A DNA stretch of 64,000 nucleotides from JBCCMQ01 sp039026235 (GCA_039026235.1 JBCCMQ010000010.1:62001-126000); one strand, 5' to 3'; shown: positions 1 through 9,373, counted from the first letter of the stretch. Made by a program: numbers and translations. Notes: generated by a model from the sequence alone, not told the origin.

Positions 1-2
1 AA

Positions 3-677
3 GGAGCCAACATCGTTTTTGCCGACGCGGACGCCGATGCGGTGACCCGAGGTGTGATCCACTGCATGAACAACGCCGGTCAGTCCTGCAGCGCGCCGAC
101 ACGCATGCTGGTCGAACGTTCGCGCTATGATGCCGCGGTCGAAGAGGCCGCCAAGTGCGCCGATGCAATGACCTATGGCCAAAGCGGCGACGTAGATCAC
201 AACATGGGCCCGGCCGTGAGCGAAGCACAATTCGGAAAAATTCAGGATCTGATCCAGGCCGGAATTTCCGAGGGCGCACGCCTTGTGGCCGGTGGCACGG
301 GTCGTCCCACGGGGATGAACCTGGGTTACTATTGCCGGGCGACCGTGTTCGCCGATGTCGCCAATGATATGCGCATTGCCCGGGAAGAAATCTTTGGCCC
401 GGTCTTGTCGATGATCCCCTTTGACAGCGAAGAAGAAGCGATCCAGATCGCGAACGAGACCGACTATGGGCTGTCAAACTATGTCCAGTCCGAGGATCCG
501 GAAAAGCGCAACCGCGTGGCCATTCAACTGCGTTCCGGCACGGTTGAGATGAACGGCATGCCCCGTGGTTCGGGTTGCGCCTTCGGCGGCATGAAGATTT
601 CAGGCAATGGGCGCGAAGGCGGCGTCTGGGGCCTTGAGGATTTCCTTGAGGTAAAGGCGGTCAGCGGCTGGGGCTAA
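3..677 (+). CDS. Aldehyde dehydrogenase, C-terminal part (5' end outside window)
   Basis: The reading frame is already open at the left edge, so about 225 C-terminal residues are visible. An NAD(P)-dependent aldehyde dehydrogenase oxidises an aldehyde to its acid. The catalytic cysteine lies in NNAGQSCSAPTR (codon near 87), followed by the family motif EEIFGPVLSMIPF and the oligomerisation end region GGMKISGNGREGG. This is the usual second half of a roughly 475-residue enzyme. The substrate cannot be told from this part. A 70-base gap separates it from the next gene on the same strand, which does not look related. Confidence 0.93.
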   Translation, partial: GANIVFADADADAVTRGVIHCMNNAGQSCSAPTRMLVERSRYDAAVEEAAKCADAMTYGQSGDVDHNMGPAVSEAQFGKIQDLIQAGISEGARLVAGGTGRPTGMNLGYYCRATVFADVANDMRIAREEIFGPVLSMIPFDSEEEAIQIANETDYGLSNYVQSEDPEKRNRVAIQLRSGTVEMNGMPRGSGCAFGGMKISGNGREGGVWGLEDFLEVKAVSGWG

Positions 678-750
678 CGCACCGGCGCTTGCATCCACTT
701 CGGCGGGCGTCAAGTATAGACGTGACGCCCGCACGGAGTGATTTGCCGCC

Positions 751-1359
751 ATGTCCAAAGTTCTCGTCTACTACGCCCACCCCGGACAGCAGTATTCCCA
801 GGCAAACGCCGCCATGGCCGAGCGCGCGCGCGGTCTTGAGGGCGTCACCTTCGTAGATCTTTACGCGCTCTATCCCCGTTTCGACATTCGGGTGGACCGA
901 GAGCAGGACCTTTTACTGGACCACGACGTGATCGTTTTTCAGTTCCCACTGTTCTGGTATTCGACACCATCGCTGATCAAGGAATGGCTGGATCTTGTCC
1001 TGGAACACGGCTTTGCCTACGGCGCCGATGGGACAGCGCTTGCCGGCAAATCCATGATGTTGGCGATCACTGCCGCGGGCCCGTCCGACGCCTACCGCCC
1101 CGAAGGCTTTCAGCACCACGACCTGCGCACGTTTCTGACGCCGCTCGAACAGACGGCCCGGCTTTGCAAGATGGAATTCCTTCCGCCCTATGTCCTCTTC
1201 GGCTCTCTACGCGCACGATCCGAAGATCGTATGGGCGATCACGTCGAAGGCTATGGGCGTTTGCTCAGCGCACTGCGGGACGACCGGTACGAGGCAACCA
1301 AGGCGCACGATATGGCCGTCGTCCATCACGACACGCTGCCGATTTTTGAGAAGGTGTAG
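751..1359 (+). CDS. KefF/KefG-like NAD(P)H oxidoreductase (flavodoxin fold)
   Basis: The 202-residue product resembles the quinone-reductase-like ancillary subunits KefF/KefG, which are FMN proteins that bind Kef potassium efflux antiporters. Visible family features are the N-terminal strand and loop VLVYYAHPGQQYSQAN, the segment FQFPLFWYSTPSLIKEWLD and the glycine-rich AYGADGTALAGKSMM. A GGAG lies 12 bases before the ATG. The Kef-type antiporter gene starts 3 bases after its stop, so the two form a translationally linked pair. The pairing supports a role in regulating the antiporter. A stand-alone quinone reductase is the alternative. Confidence 0.88.
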   Translation: MSKVLVYYAHPGQQYSQANAAMAERARGLEGVTFVDLYALYPRFDIRVDREQDLLLDHDVIVFQFPLFWYSTPSLIKEWLDLVLEHGFAYGADGTALAGKSMMLAITAAGPSDAYRPEGFQHHDLRTFLTPLEQTARLCKMEFLPPYVLFGSLRARSEDRMGDHVEGYGRLLSALRDDRYEATKAHDMAVVHHDTLPIFEKV

Positions 1360-1362
1360 CCC

Positions 1363-3390
1363 ATGGACAGTTTCCTACTTCTGACATCTCTCTTCCTGGT
1401 TGCGGGCGTCATTGCCGTTCCCATCGCAACCCGGCTTGGGCTTGGGTCGGTTCTTGGCTACCTGATTGCCGGCATCGCCCTTTCGCCGGCACTCATCGCG
1501 TTGAATGTGGACGTAGTCAGCCTTCAGCATTTCGCCGAATTCGGCGTCGTGATGATGCTTTTTCTGGTAGGGCTAGAGCTTGAGCCAAAAACGCTTTGGT
1601 CCATGAAAACCCGTCTTCTGGGGCTGGGTGGCCTGCAGATCGCCGGCACTTCGGCGGCGGTTATGGCCTTTTCGATGCTCGCTTTCGGCATGGCCTGGCA
1701 GACCGGGCTTGCTGTCGGATTTGTGCTGGCGCTTTCATCGACGGCAATCGTTGTTCAGACGTTCAACGAAAAAGGCCTGATGAAAAGCGACGGGGGCCAG
1801 GCGGGGTTCTCGGTTCTCCTGGCACAGGATATCGCCGTGATCCCGATGCTAGCCTTTATCCCGCTTCTGGCACTGCCTGAATTTTCGGATCTGGCTGCCG
1901 TGGGTGATGCTGGCGGCCACGGCGATGCCGGACATGGAGGCGGCGATGGTCACGGCGACGACCACGGAGGTGGCCACGGCGATGATCATGGGGTGTCTCT
2001 TGACCTGATGAGCGGGCTTGCTCCCCCGATTCAAGCGCTCGTGACCGTGGCGGCGATCGCGCTCGTCATCGTGGGGGGCAGCTTTGCGACCCGCCCGATC
2101 TTCAATTACATCGCACAGGCGAAGCTGCGTGAGCTTTTCACCGCCACGGCGCTAATGCTGGTGGTCGTTATCGCACTTCTGATGACCCTGGTCGGACTGT
2201 CGCCCGCGCTGGGCACGTTTCTTGCGGGTGTGACGCTTGCCAACAGCGAATTCCGGCACGAGCTAGAAAGTGATATCGGCCCGTTCCGCGGATTGCTTCT
2301 GGGGCTGTTTTTCATGACTGTCGGGGCGGGAATAAACTTCGGCCTTTTGGGTGCGCAGATCGGCCTGATCCTTGGCCTGACCGTGGGCCTGATGCTTTTG
2401 AAGGGTGCCATCCTTTATATCCTTGGCATCATCTTCAAGGTGCGCGGGGCCGATCGCTGGCTACTGACGCTTTCCCTGGCGCAGGCGGGCGAGTTTGGCT
2501 TTGTCCTGCTGTCTTTTACCGTCGCCAACAATGTTCTGCCGCCGCAGGTCTCGGATACGCTTTTGCTGGTCGTGGCCCTGTCGATGCTTTTCACCCCGCT
2601 CCTCTTCATCCTCTATGACAAGGTCATCGTGCCCAAATATGCCACAGACCAAGCGCAGGACCCTGATGACATAGACGAAGAAGGCACCGTCATCGTCGCC
2701 GGCCACGGCCGGTTTGGCGGTGTCGTGAACCGGATGATCCGGATGTCCGGATACAAGACCGTGGTATTGGATTTCAGCTCGGAACAGCTTGAGATGCTAC
2801 GCACCTTCGGTATCAAGGTCTTCTTCGGCGATGCCTCAAGTCCCGACCTCCTGCTGTCGGCGGGCATTGAAGAGGCGCGGCTGCTGGTTCTGGCGATCGA
2901 CGATAAAGAGGCCACCACCCAGATCGTGAAGCACGTGATTCATCACTATCCTCACGTGCACATAACCGCCCGCGCCCACGATAGGCACCATGTTTACGAA
3001 CTCTACGCAGCCGGATGCCGCGACATCATTCGCGAAACCTTTGACAGCTCGGTTCGCGCCGGCCGTTCCGCGCTCGAAGCCTTGGGCATGCATCCTTATG
3101 ATGCCCAAAGACGCGCACAGCTTTATGAACGCAATGACCGCCGAGCGCTGGCGGAAATGGCATCTCTTTTCGATCCGGAGATCCCGGCGCACAAGAACGC
3201 ACCCTATGTCGCCCGAACCCGGGAGCTTATTGCCGAGCAGGCCGAGTATATGGCCAAGAATGGTGATGGCTCGGCCTTTCTTGTGCGGCAGGACCGGGGC
3301 TGGGTTCCCCCGACACCGGCAGACGTCAAGGCCGAAGCAGAGGCCGATGCCAAGGACGCTGCCGCGGCGGCAAGAAAGGCCGGCGAATGA
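1363..3390 (+). CDS. Monovalent cation:proton antiporter-2 (KefB/KefC family) with His-rich loop
   Basis: This 675-residue inner-membrane protein is built like glutathione-gated K+ efflux systems. About twelve hydrophobic segments run from residue 1 to about 425, with the family signature FLVGLELEPKTLW. A Rossmann TrkA-N/RCK domain follows from about residue 440 (GTVIVAGHGRFGGVVNRM). It is preceded by its KefF/G-like partner gene and overlaps the next gene by ATGA. The odd part is a run of roughly 30 residues at about 183-212, made almost entirely of H, G and D, between two membrane segments. Such a run could bind metal ions; this is an inference. The C-terminus is charged and alanine-rich. 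Confidence 0.92.
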   Translation: MDSFLLLTSLFLVAGVIAVPIATRLGLGSVLGYLIAGIALSPALIALNVDVVSLQHFAEFGVVMMLFLVGLELEPKTLWSMKTRLLGLGGLQIAGTSAAVMAFSMLAFGMAWQTGLAVGFVLALSSTAIVVQTFNEKGLMKSDGGQAGFSVLLAQDIAVIPMLAFIPLLALPEFSDLAAVGDAGGHGDAGHGGGDGHGDDHGGGHGDDHGVSLDLMSGLAPPIQALVTVAAIALVIVGGSFATRPIFNYIAQAKLRELFTATALMLVVVIALLMTLVGLSPALGTFLAGVTLANSEFRHELESDIGPFRGLLLGLFFMTVGAGINFGLLGAQIGLILGLTVGLMLLKGAILYILGIIFKVRGADRWLLTLSLAQAGEFGFVLLSFTVANNVLPPQVSDTLLLVVALSMLFTPLLFILYDKVIVPKYATDQAQDPDDIDEEGTVIVAGHGRFGGVVNRMIRMSGYKTVVLDFSSEQLEMLRTFGIKVFFGDASSPDLLLSAGIEEARLLVLAIDDKEATTQIVKHVIHHYPHVHITARAHDRHHVYELYAAGCRDIIRETFDSSVRAGRSALEALGMHPYDAQRRAQLYERNDRRALAEMASLFDPEIPAHKNAPYVARTRELIAEQAEYMAKNGDGSAFLVRQDRGWVPPTPADVKAEAEADAKDAAAAARKAGE

Positions 3391-4196
3391 CGCGGTTCAA
3401 TCGTATACTGATCACCGGCGCGGCGGGACGCCTGGGAACGCAGTTGCGCAAGGGGCTGGCCCCGCTGGCGCGCCACATCAGGGTCAATGACCGGGTCGAG
3501 ATCAGTGATATTCAAACCAACGAAGAGGCTGTCATCTGTGATCTTGGCGACCCCGACGCCGTGATGGCCATGACCGAAGGCGTCGATGCGATCGCCCATT
3601 TCGGCGGCACGCCTACGGAAGGGCCGTTCGAGGATATCCTGAACAGCACCATCGCCGGGTCCTACCACATCTATGAAGGCGCCCGGCGGCACGGCATCAA
3701 ACGCATCATCTATGCCAGTTCCAACCATGCCGTGGGGTTTCACCGCCTGGACAGCAACATCGATGCCGATGTGACTTGGCGCCCGGATACGCTCTACGGT
3801 GTCTCAAAATGCTATGTGGAGGCGCTCAGCCGCCTTTATTGGGACAAGTGGGGGATCGAGACGGTCTGTATGCGGATCTTTTCGTCCTTCGAGGAACCGT
3901 TGGACCGGCGCATGCTTTGGAGCTGGCTGAGCTACCGCGACTTTCTAGGATATGTGACCGCAGGGCTGACAGCGCCCTCGGTGGGCCACACGGTCGTCTA
4001 TGCCGCCTCGGCCAACAAAGTGACACCCTTCGACAATCGTAAGGCGGGGCACCTGGGCTACCGGCCGGTCGATGATACCGAAGCCTTCCGCGAAGCCATG
4101 GAAGCGCGCACGCCGGTCGCCGATCCATCCGCGGCTTCCACGGTTTACCTTGGCGGTAAATTCGTCGATATGCCGCATCCGGCCGATGAGGCGTAG
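3387..4196 (+). CDS. udh: Uronate dehydrogenase-like NAD-dependent epimerase/dehydratase family protein
   Basis: This 269-residue extended short-chain dehydrogenase has the N-terminal nucleotide site ITGAAGRLGTQL, SSNHAVGF around the catalytic serine region, and the YGVSK motif (Tyr/Lys pair). The pattern HFGGTPTEGPFEDIL with YGVSKCYVEALSRLYWDKWG resembles the uronate dehydrogenase of Agrobacterium, which oxidises galacturonate or glucuronate to the aldarolactone with NAD+. The ATG overlaps the antiporter stop (ATGA), so the two are probably co-transcribed, although a functional link is not obvious. A general NAD(P)-dependent sugar oxidoreductase is the fallback. Confidence 0.8.
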   Translation: MTRFNRILITGAAGRLGTQLRKGLAPLARHIRVNDRVEISDIQTNEEAVICDLGDPDAVMAMTEGVDAIAHFGGTPTEGPFEDILNSTIAGSYHIYEGARRHGIKRIIYASSNHAVGFHRLDSNIDADVTWRPDTLYGVSKCYVEALSRLYWDKWGIETVCMRIFSSFEEPLDRRMLWSWLSYRDFLGYVTAGLTAPSVGHTVVYAASANKVTPFDNRKAGHLGYRPVDDTEAFREAMEARTPVADPSAASTVYLGGKFVDMPHPADEA

Positions 4197-4315
4197 CCGG
4201 GTCCTCGCACCTGGTGTCCGGCAAAGGTCAGCCGGTCAAAAGGTGAGAAAGGCAAGGTGCTTTTAATCAGCGCTTTGTCACGCACCGACCGTCGGGTCAT
4301 CGATAATATATGCGC

Positions 4316-4789
4316 CTAGGCGGGCGCCGTGTTCTGGCAATCGGCGCAGAGGCCAAGCGCTTCGATAACCGTTCGCTTGACCTGAAAGCCAAGATCGCGC
4401 GTCACGTCTGACAGTTCACCCGTTTCCGCCGCGATCTCGGCCTCTGCGACCGTACGGCACGCCTGGCAGACCAGAAAGGCGGGCGTGTGTGTTTCATCGG
4501 GGTGCGCGCAGGCCACAAAGGCGTTCAAACCTTCGATCCTGTGGGCCAGACCGTGCTTGGTCAGAAAATCTAGCGCGCGATACGCAACAACCGGCTTTGA
4601 TCCAAGACCCTCGGCATCGAGCCTTTCCAGAAGATCGTAGGCGCCCATGGCCTTGTGGCTTTCCAGCAAGATCTCCAGTGACCGGCGGCGGACTGGGGTC
4701 AGGCGAACGGATTTGCTGCACGCCATTTGGTCGGCGCGTGCCAACACGCGGGCTACGCAGCTGCTGTGATCGTGATCGGCATGATGCAT
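4316..4789 (-). CDS. zur: Fur-family zinc uptake regulator Zur
   Basis: The 157-residue protein has the Fur layout: an N-terminal winged helix (RLTPVRRRSLEILLESHKAM, AYDLLERLDAEG) and a C-terminal metal domain with paired cysteines CQACRT and CADCQNT, which form the structural zinc site. The His/Cys-rich N-terminus (HHADHDHSSC) is typical of Zur rather than Fur. Zur represses zinc importers when zinc is sufficient. No znuABC genes are present nearby and I could not recognise a Zur box in the 211 bases upstream, so its targets lie elsewhere. It converges with the uronate dehydrogenase-like gene. Confidence 0.87.
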   Translation of the reverse strand: MHHADHDHSSCVARVLARADQMACSKSVRLTPVRRRSLEILLESHKAMGAYDLLERLDAEGLGSKPVVAYRALDFLTKHGLAHRIEGLNAFVACAHPDETHTPAFLVCQACRTVAEAEIAAETGELSDVTRDLGFQVKRTVIEALGLCADCQNTAPA

Positions 4790-5000
4790 GTTCGGGTATC
4801 TCCGCGCCGCCGGAAAATGGCCTGTCGCTACTTCTTAGTACACTTAGGGAACTGGCCTGTACCTAACCAGATGGGTCAGAAATAAAAGGCTGGCAAGGAA
4901 TTTCGCGCGGCCCCAACGCTCTGGCCCCCGGACGGGGCAGGGGCTATATTCTCGTGACGGTTGCCCGCTTTGACTGTGGGCCTGATGCGGAGACACTAGC

Positions 5001-6215
5001 ATGGCGGATGGACAAGATCTGGGTCGGGGCCCGTCGCTTGGCGGTTTTGACTGGGCTGATCCGTTCCTGATTGCCTCTCAACTGGCCGAGGATGAACGCA
5101 TGGTGGCCGAAAGTGCGGCCGCCTATGCGGCCGACAAGCTCGCCCCGCGCGTAACGCAGGCATATCTGAATGAAGATATTGATCGAGCGATCTTTGCCGA
5201 GATGGGCGAGATGGGTCTTCTTGGCGTAACCATTCCCGAAAGCTATGGCGGCCTGGGTGCAAGCTATGTGACCTACGGCCTTGTCGCGCGCGAGATTGAG
5301 CGCGTCGATTCCGGTTACCGGTCGATGATGTCTGTGCAATCCAGCCTGGTGATGTACCCGATCTATGCCTACGGCAGCGAAGAACAGCGCGCCAAGTATC
5401 TGCCGGGTCTGGCACGGGGCGATCTGGTTGGTTGTTTCGGACTGACCGAGCCCGACGCCGGATCGGACCCTTCGGGAATGAAGACCGTCGCGCGCAAGAC
5501 CGCAAACGGTTATGCGCTGTCTGGCGCCAAAACATGGATTTCCAACAGCCCGATTGCCGATGTTTTTGTGGTCTGGGCCAAATCCGAAGCCCACGGCGGC
5601 AAGATCCGTGGCTTCGTGCTCGACAAAGACACACCGGGCCTGTCGGCACCCAAAATCGGGGGCAAGCTGTCGCTTCGCGCCTCGGTCACCGGCGAGATTG
5701 TGTTGTCGGATGTGCAGGTGGGCGAAGACGCCCAGTTGCCGGGGGTCGAAGGGTTGAAGGGGCCATTCGGATGCCTCAACCGCGCGCGTTTCGGGATCGC
5801 TTGGGGGGTCATGGGCGCCGCCGAAGACTGCTGGCACAGGGCACGTTCCTATGGCCTTGATCGCACGCAGTTCGGACGCCCCCTGGCACAGATGCAACTT
5901 TTCCAGAAGAAGCTCGCCGACATGCAGACTGAAATCGCGCTGGGCCTGCAGGCGGCGCTTCGGGTGGGCCGCATGCTCGATCAAGGGCACGCGGCGCCCG
6001 AGGCGATCAGCCTGATCAAGCGCAACAATTGCGGCAAGGCGCTGGAAATCGCCCGGACCGCGCGTGACATGCATGGCGGCAACGGCATCATGGCCGAATA
6101 CCACGTCATGCGACACGCCCAGAACCTTGAAACCGTAAACACCTATGAAGGCACCCACGATATTCACGCACTCATACTGGGGCGCGCGCAAACCGGCCTT
6201 CAGGCTTTCTTTTAG
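5001..6215 (+). CDS. gcdH: Glutaryl-CoA dehydrogenase
   Basis: This 404-residue FAD acyl-CoA dehydrogenase should convert glutaryl-CoA to crotonyl-CoA and CO2 in lysine and tryptophan breakdown. It shows the family signature FGLTEPDAGSDPSGMKT, the FAD/substrate region YALSGAKTWISNSPIAD, and a catalytic glutamate near residue 383 in TYEGTHDIHALILGRA. The arrangement TYEGTHDIHALILGRA with FDWADPFLIASQL at the N-terminus is characteristic of GcdH rather than other acyl-CoA dehydrogenases. The next gene starts 9 bases after the stop. No CoA-transferase or lysR neighbour is present. Confidence 0.93.
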   Translation: MADGQDLGRGPSLGGFDWADPFLIASQLAEDERMVAESAAAYAADKLAPRVTQAYLNEDIDRAIFAEMGEMGLLGVTIPESYGGLGASYVTYGLVAREIERVDSGYRSMMSVQSSLVMYPIYAYGSEEQRAKYLPGLARGDLVGCFGLTEPDAGSDPSGMKTVARKTANGYALSGAKTWISNSPIADVFVVWAKSEAHGGKIRGFVLDKDTPGLSAPKIGGKLSLRASVTGEIVLSDVQVGEDAQLPGVEGLKGPFGCLNRARFGIAWGVMGAAEDCWHRARSYGLDRTQFGRPLAQMQLFQKKLADMQTEIALGLQAALRVGRMLDQGHAAPEAISLIKRNNCGKALEIARTARDMHGGNGIMAEYHVMRHAQNLETVNTYEGTHDIHALILGRAQTGLQAFF

Positions 6216-6224
6216 GACGCAGCG

Positions 6225-6863
6225 ATGCATCTGCTTGTGATCGGCGGCAGCAAGGGAATTGGCCTGAAGACCGTCGAGGCTGCCCTTGCCAAGGGGTACA
6301 ACGTACGCGCCTTTGCGCGCGGCGCTGATGCCATTTCCATCGACAGCCCGCTTTTGGAAGGCCGGAGCGGAGACGCCCTTGCCGCCGACGACATCGCCAC
6401 CGCACTGGAAGGTGTCGATGTCGTGATCAGCGCCCTTGGGGTCAAGGAACGCCTGGCCATGCTTTGGCAGGAAGAGCGGCTGTTTTCGCAATCTACAGAG
6501 CTTCTCATAAGTGCCATGAAAGAAGCCGGAAAGACCCGGCTGATTGTGGTCACCGGCTTTGGGGCCGGCGACAGCAAGGCAGCCATGAGCGCCATTGAAC
6601 GGCTTGGCCACAAGGCTTTGCTGGGCCGGCCCTACGCCGACAAGGACCGACAGGAAGCCATGATCGAGAGTTCGGATCTTGATTGGACGATTGCCCGGCC
6701 GGTGATCCTGCGCAACACGCCCAAGGTCGGTCCCTACAGGATCCTCACCGAGCCCTCTACCTGGCGCAACGGCCTGATCTCGCGCGCAGAGGTGTCGGAT
6801 TTCCTGGTCCGCGCAGCGGAAGAAGACCTGTACATCAAACAAGCGGTGGTACTTACCCGCTAG
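6225..6863 (+). CDS. NAD(P)H-binding SDR-like protein
   Basis: The product is 212 residues, a compact Rossmann protein of the NAD(P)-binding/NmrA-like atypical short-chain dehydrogenase type. The nucleotide site is HLLVIGGSKGIGLKTVEAAL at the very N-terminus. The middle segment TRLIVVTGFGAGDS and the SDLDWTIARPVILRN motif are typical of the family that includes flavin reductases and anti-sigma-like sugar nucleotide proteins. There is no clear YxxxK catalytic pair, so it may sense or bind a cofactor rather than catalyse. It sits directly downstream of gcdH and upstream of an XdhC-like gene, all on one strand. The substrate is unknown. Confidence 0.8.
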   Translation: MHLLVIGGSKGIGLKTVEAALAKGYNVRAFARGADAISIDSPLLEGRSGDALAADDIATALEGVDVVISALGVKERLAMLWQEERLFSQSTELLISAMKEAGKTRLIVVTGFGAGDSKAAMSAIERLGHKALLGRPYADKDRQEAMIESSDLDWTIARPVILRNTPKVGPYRILTEPSTWRNGLISRAEVSDFLVRAAEEDLYIKQAVVLTR

Positions 6864-6929
6864 ATGCTATCCCAGCCGCAGTTGATGCGCACCCTGCCGC
6901 GCTCTAGACTGCACCGTCAGGAGAAGATC

Positions 6930-7925
6930 ATGGCCCCCCTTTCACTTGCCGCCGACAGCCCTCAGCCAGATCGGCCAATGCATGTGCGCTATCTTGAGCA
7001 TGCGCGGGATGTCTTCCGTTTCACAATTGAGGAAAGACAGGCCGGCCGGCCCGTGGCGCTGCTTGTGGTCACCGACACCCTGGGTGGCGCGCTGAGGGGC
7101 GAGGGCAGCCTTTTGGCGGTGACTGGCGACGGGCTGATGGCGGGATATGTCTCGAACGGTTGCGTCGATGCGGATGTCGTCTTGCAGGCGCAAGAGGCTA
7201 TCGAACTGGGCCAACCCCGGTCGATCCGCTATGGTCAGGGCTCACCGTTTCTGGATATCGCTCTGCCGTGCGGCGGTGCCATAGAATGTCTGGTTCTGCC
7301 GGACCCGCCGGTTGCGGCTTTGACCGCCACCCTGACGCGTCTTGACGCGCGGCGACCCGTCAGGGTGCGCATCGCGCGGGATTCAGGGGTGCTCAAGGTC
7401 AGCGATGACCTCGCCATGCCCGGGGACAACGCGCATTTCGCCTTCACGGCGCTACCCAAGCCGCGCATTCGGATGGCGGGCCGCGGTGCGGTGTTGATGG
7501 CGACGGCGCGCCTGGGCATCGCCTCGGGATTTGAGGTGATCGCAGCGACACCTGATCCCGATGAAGTGGAAACGCTTAAGCGGGAAGGCGCCATGACGGT
7601 TCATCACCTGACCTCGCTTGAACAGCCGCCCAAGGTCGAAGATGATCCCTGGACGGCCTTTCTTCTCTTGTTTCATGATCACGAATGGGAACCGGCGCTA
7701 CTTGAACAGGTGCTAGACCAGCCGGCTTATTTCATTGGCGCCATGGGCAGCCGCCGCACCCACGAGGCGCGCATCATGTCGCTTGAGGCGGCGGGGCACA
7801 GCGCGGCAGACATCGCCCGCGTGCAGGGACCGCTGGGTGTTGTCAGGTCGCTGCGTGACGCGCAACTAATCGCCGTCTCGGCCCTTGCGCAGGTGGTCGA
7901 GAAACTCCAATCCCGCCAGGCCTGA
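6930..7925 (+). CDS. XdhC/CoxI family protein
   Basis: The product is 331 residues from the ATG at 6930, which is preceded by AGGAGA at a 5-base spacing. An in-frame ATG 66 bases upstream has no such site and was not used. The XdhC/CoxI family inserts or sulfurates the molybdenum cofactor for xanthine dehydrogenase-type enzymes. The N-terminal domain has GYVSNGCVDADVVLQAQEA with its conserved cysteine and the second conserved segment LPCGGAIECLVLP. The C-terminal Rossmann domain shows FIGAMGSRRTHEARI. No xanthine or CO dehydrogenase subunit genes are nearby, so this is an orphan copy. Confidence 0.88.
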   Translation: MAPLSLAADSPQPDRPMHVRYLEHARDVFRFTIEERQAGRPVALLVVTDTLGGALRGEGSLLAVTGDGLMAGYVSNGCVDADVVLQAQEAIELGQPRSIRYGQGSPFLDIALPCGGAIECLVLPDPPVAALTATLTRLDARRPVRVRIARDSGVLKVSDDLAMPGDNAHFAFTALPKPRIRMAGRGAVLMATARLGIASGFEVIAATPDPDEVETLKREGAMTVHHLTSLEQPPKVEDDPWTAFLLLFHDHEWEPALLEQVLDQPAYFIGAMGSRRTHEARIMSLEAAGHSAADIARVQGPLGVVRSLRDAQLIAVSALAQVVEKLQSRQA

Positions 7926-7948
7926 CTTCGGCTACGGGGTCCGGTGGC

Positions 7949-9373
7949 CTAGGCAGGTGCGCCGGGCGGATTCTTGGGGTCTTGGCCTTCCGCCGACGGC
8001 CTTTTGCGCCAGACCCCTGTCAACCCACCTGCGGCGCCCGCGCCTGGCCCCGCGCCGTACCAATTTTCGTTCCGCGTTGCCCACATGGTTCCGGCCAGAG
8101 CACAAAATGCCAGCGTCGAGCCCGCAAGCAGGGCGTAATCCGCGCTGCGCAGGATAAGGTAAAGGACCGCATAGAGCGCCAACAGAACCGCCCCAAGAAG
8201 AAGCGCCCGCCTTCCCTGATCAAGGGCATTCCAGCCGTAAAGCGTGATCAGCACGATGGTCGCAACGCTCGCCATTACATAGGCGGGCCCAAACCCGATT
8301 TGTTCGGCATAGGCCACCATCAGCAGGACAAAAACCGTCTGTGCCAGACCGATAAAGATGTACTGTACGGGATGCGCCGGCTTCTTGTCCTGGCGCTCCA
8401 TCAGAAGCACGGTCACAAAGGTAAGCGCGATGAACAGGACGCCGTAACGGGCGGCGCGGTAGGCCATCTGGTAGAAGTCGTTGGCTTGGTAGAACCGGAC
8501 ACCGAAGGCGAACCTGTCTCGCGCCGTCGGATCCAGATCCTGGCGCGAAATCTGCGGCATTGGACGCGCAAGCCCCGGGACGGTCCAGGTCGCTTTGAAA
8601 CCGTCTTCGGTGATTTCTGACGCATCGGGCAGATAGGCGCCGGTAAAGCTCGGGTCAGGCCAGTCCGAATTGATGGTGATACGAGTGATCCGTCCCGAAG
8701 GCGTCACAAAAAGCGTATCCGCACCATTGAATCCAAGTCGAAGCGCATAGGACCGCTGCGTTCGCGGATCGCCCACGGCCGCGATCACCTGCGCGCCCCG
8801 TTCTGAGCCGGCCGATGGCTCCAGCTTAAGTGCTGTTTCATTGGCGAGAAGCTCTGCCTCGCCCCGCAAGGCCCGGTTGCTTGAGATCGTGAAACGCACA
8901 TAGGCCTGATCCCAAAGCGCGGTTTCGTCCGGTTCGACAAAGTTACCCGCCGTCTCGGTCGCATATTCAAAGCCGACTTGCGCCTCGACACCATAGACGG
9001 GCACAGAAAAGATGCCGCGGCGGCGTTCCTCGATCTCTGTATCCATTTGGATTTCCAGCTTCTCGGGCTGAATGAACAGTGGTGCAACCCGCGCGATTTC
9101 CGTTACTTGATAGCTTTCGGTCTCGGTCTTGCCGGTTTCGGGATCGATGACCGACCGCGTCTCGGTTCGTGTGACAGGCCCCTCCACCGGCACAATAAGT
9201 TGCGGGCCGCTAAAGGTCTGTCTGCCACCCCAGTCCTTTCCGATCTCATGCGTTGTGCTTCGGCTGAGGTGGGCGCGGCTGTCGAGCACTGCGCCCACGA
9301 GAAACAAGGGAATGGTCATCAAAAGCACCAGCAAACCTACAACAAAGAAACGAACGCCCGCCGACCTGTACAT
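7949..9373 (-). CDS. creD: Cell envelope integrity protein CreD
   Basis: This 474-residue inner-membrane protein has one N-terminal membrane anchor (RFFVVGLLVLLMTIPLFLVG), a large periplasmic domain with GGRQTFSGPQLIVPVEGPV, and a cluster of C-terminal membrane helices beginning near YGVLFIALTFVTVLLMERQ. That order is the CreD family (the E. coli cre regulon member linked to envelope stress). The start at 9373 was chosen because AGGTGA lies just upstream in the transcript; an in-frame ATG at 9433 would add 20 polar residues in front of the anchor. No creBC two-component genes are adjacent. It converges with the XdhC-like gene with 23 bases between. Confidence 0.9.
   Translation of the reverse strand: MYRSAGVRFFVVGLLVLLMTIPLFLVGAVLDSRAHLSRSTTHEIGKDWGGRQTFSGPQLIVPVEGPVTRTETRSVIDPETGKTETESYQVTEIARVAPLFIQPEKLEIQMDTEIEERRRGIFSVPVYGVEAQVGFEYATETAGNFVEPDETALWDQAYVRFTISSNRALRGEAELLANETALKLEPSAGSERGAQVIAAVGDPRTQRSYALRLGFNGADTLFVTPSGRITRITINSDWPDPSFTGAYLPDASEITEDGFKATWTVPGLARPMPQISRQDLDPTARDRFAFGVRFYQANDFYQMAYRAARYGVLFIALTFVTVLLMERQDKKPAHPVQYIFIGLAQTVFVLLMVAYAEQIGFGPAYVMASVATIVLITLYGWNALDQGRRALLLGAVLLALYAVLYLILRSADYALLAGSTLAFCALAGTMWATRNENWYGAGPGAGAAGGLTGVWRKRPSAEGQDPKNPPGAPA

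Noticed and set aside
4944..6842. Minus-strand frame of 632 codons
   Set aside because: It lies antisense to the clear glutaryl-CoA dehydrogenase and SDR-like genes. Its composition is that of an antisense shadow (His/Arg/Gly-rich) with no family motif.
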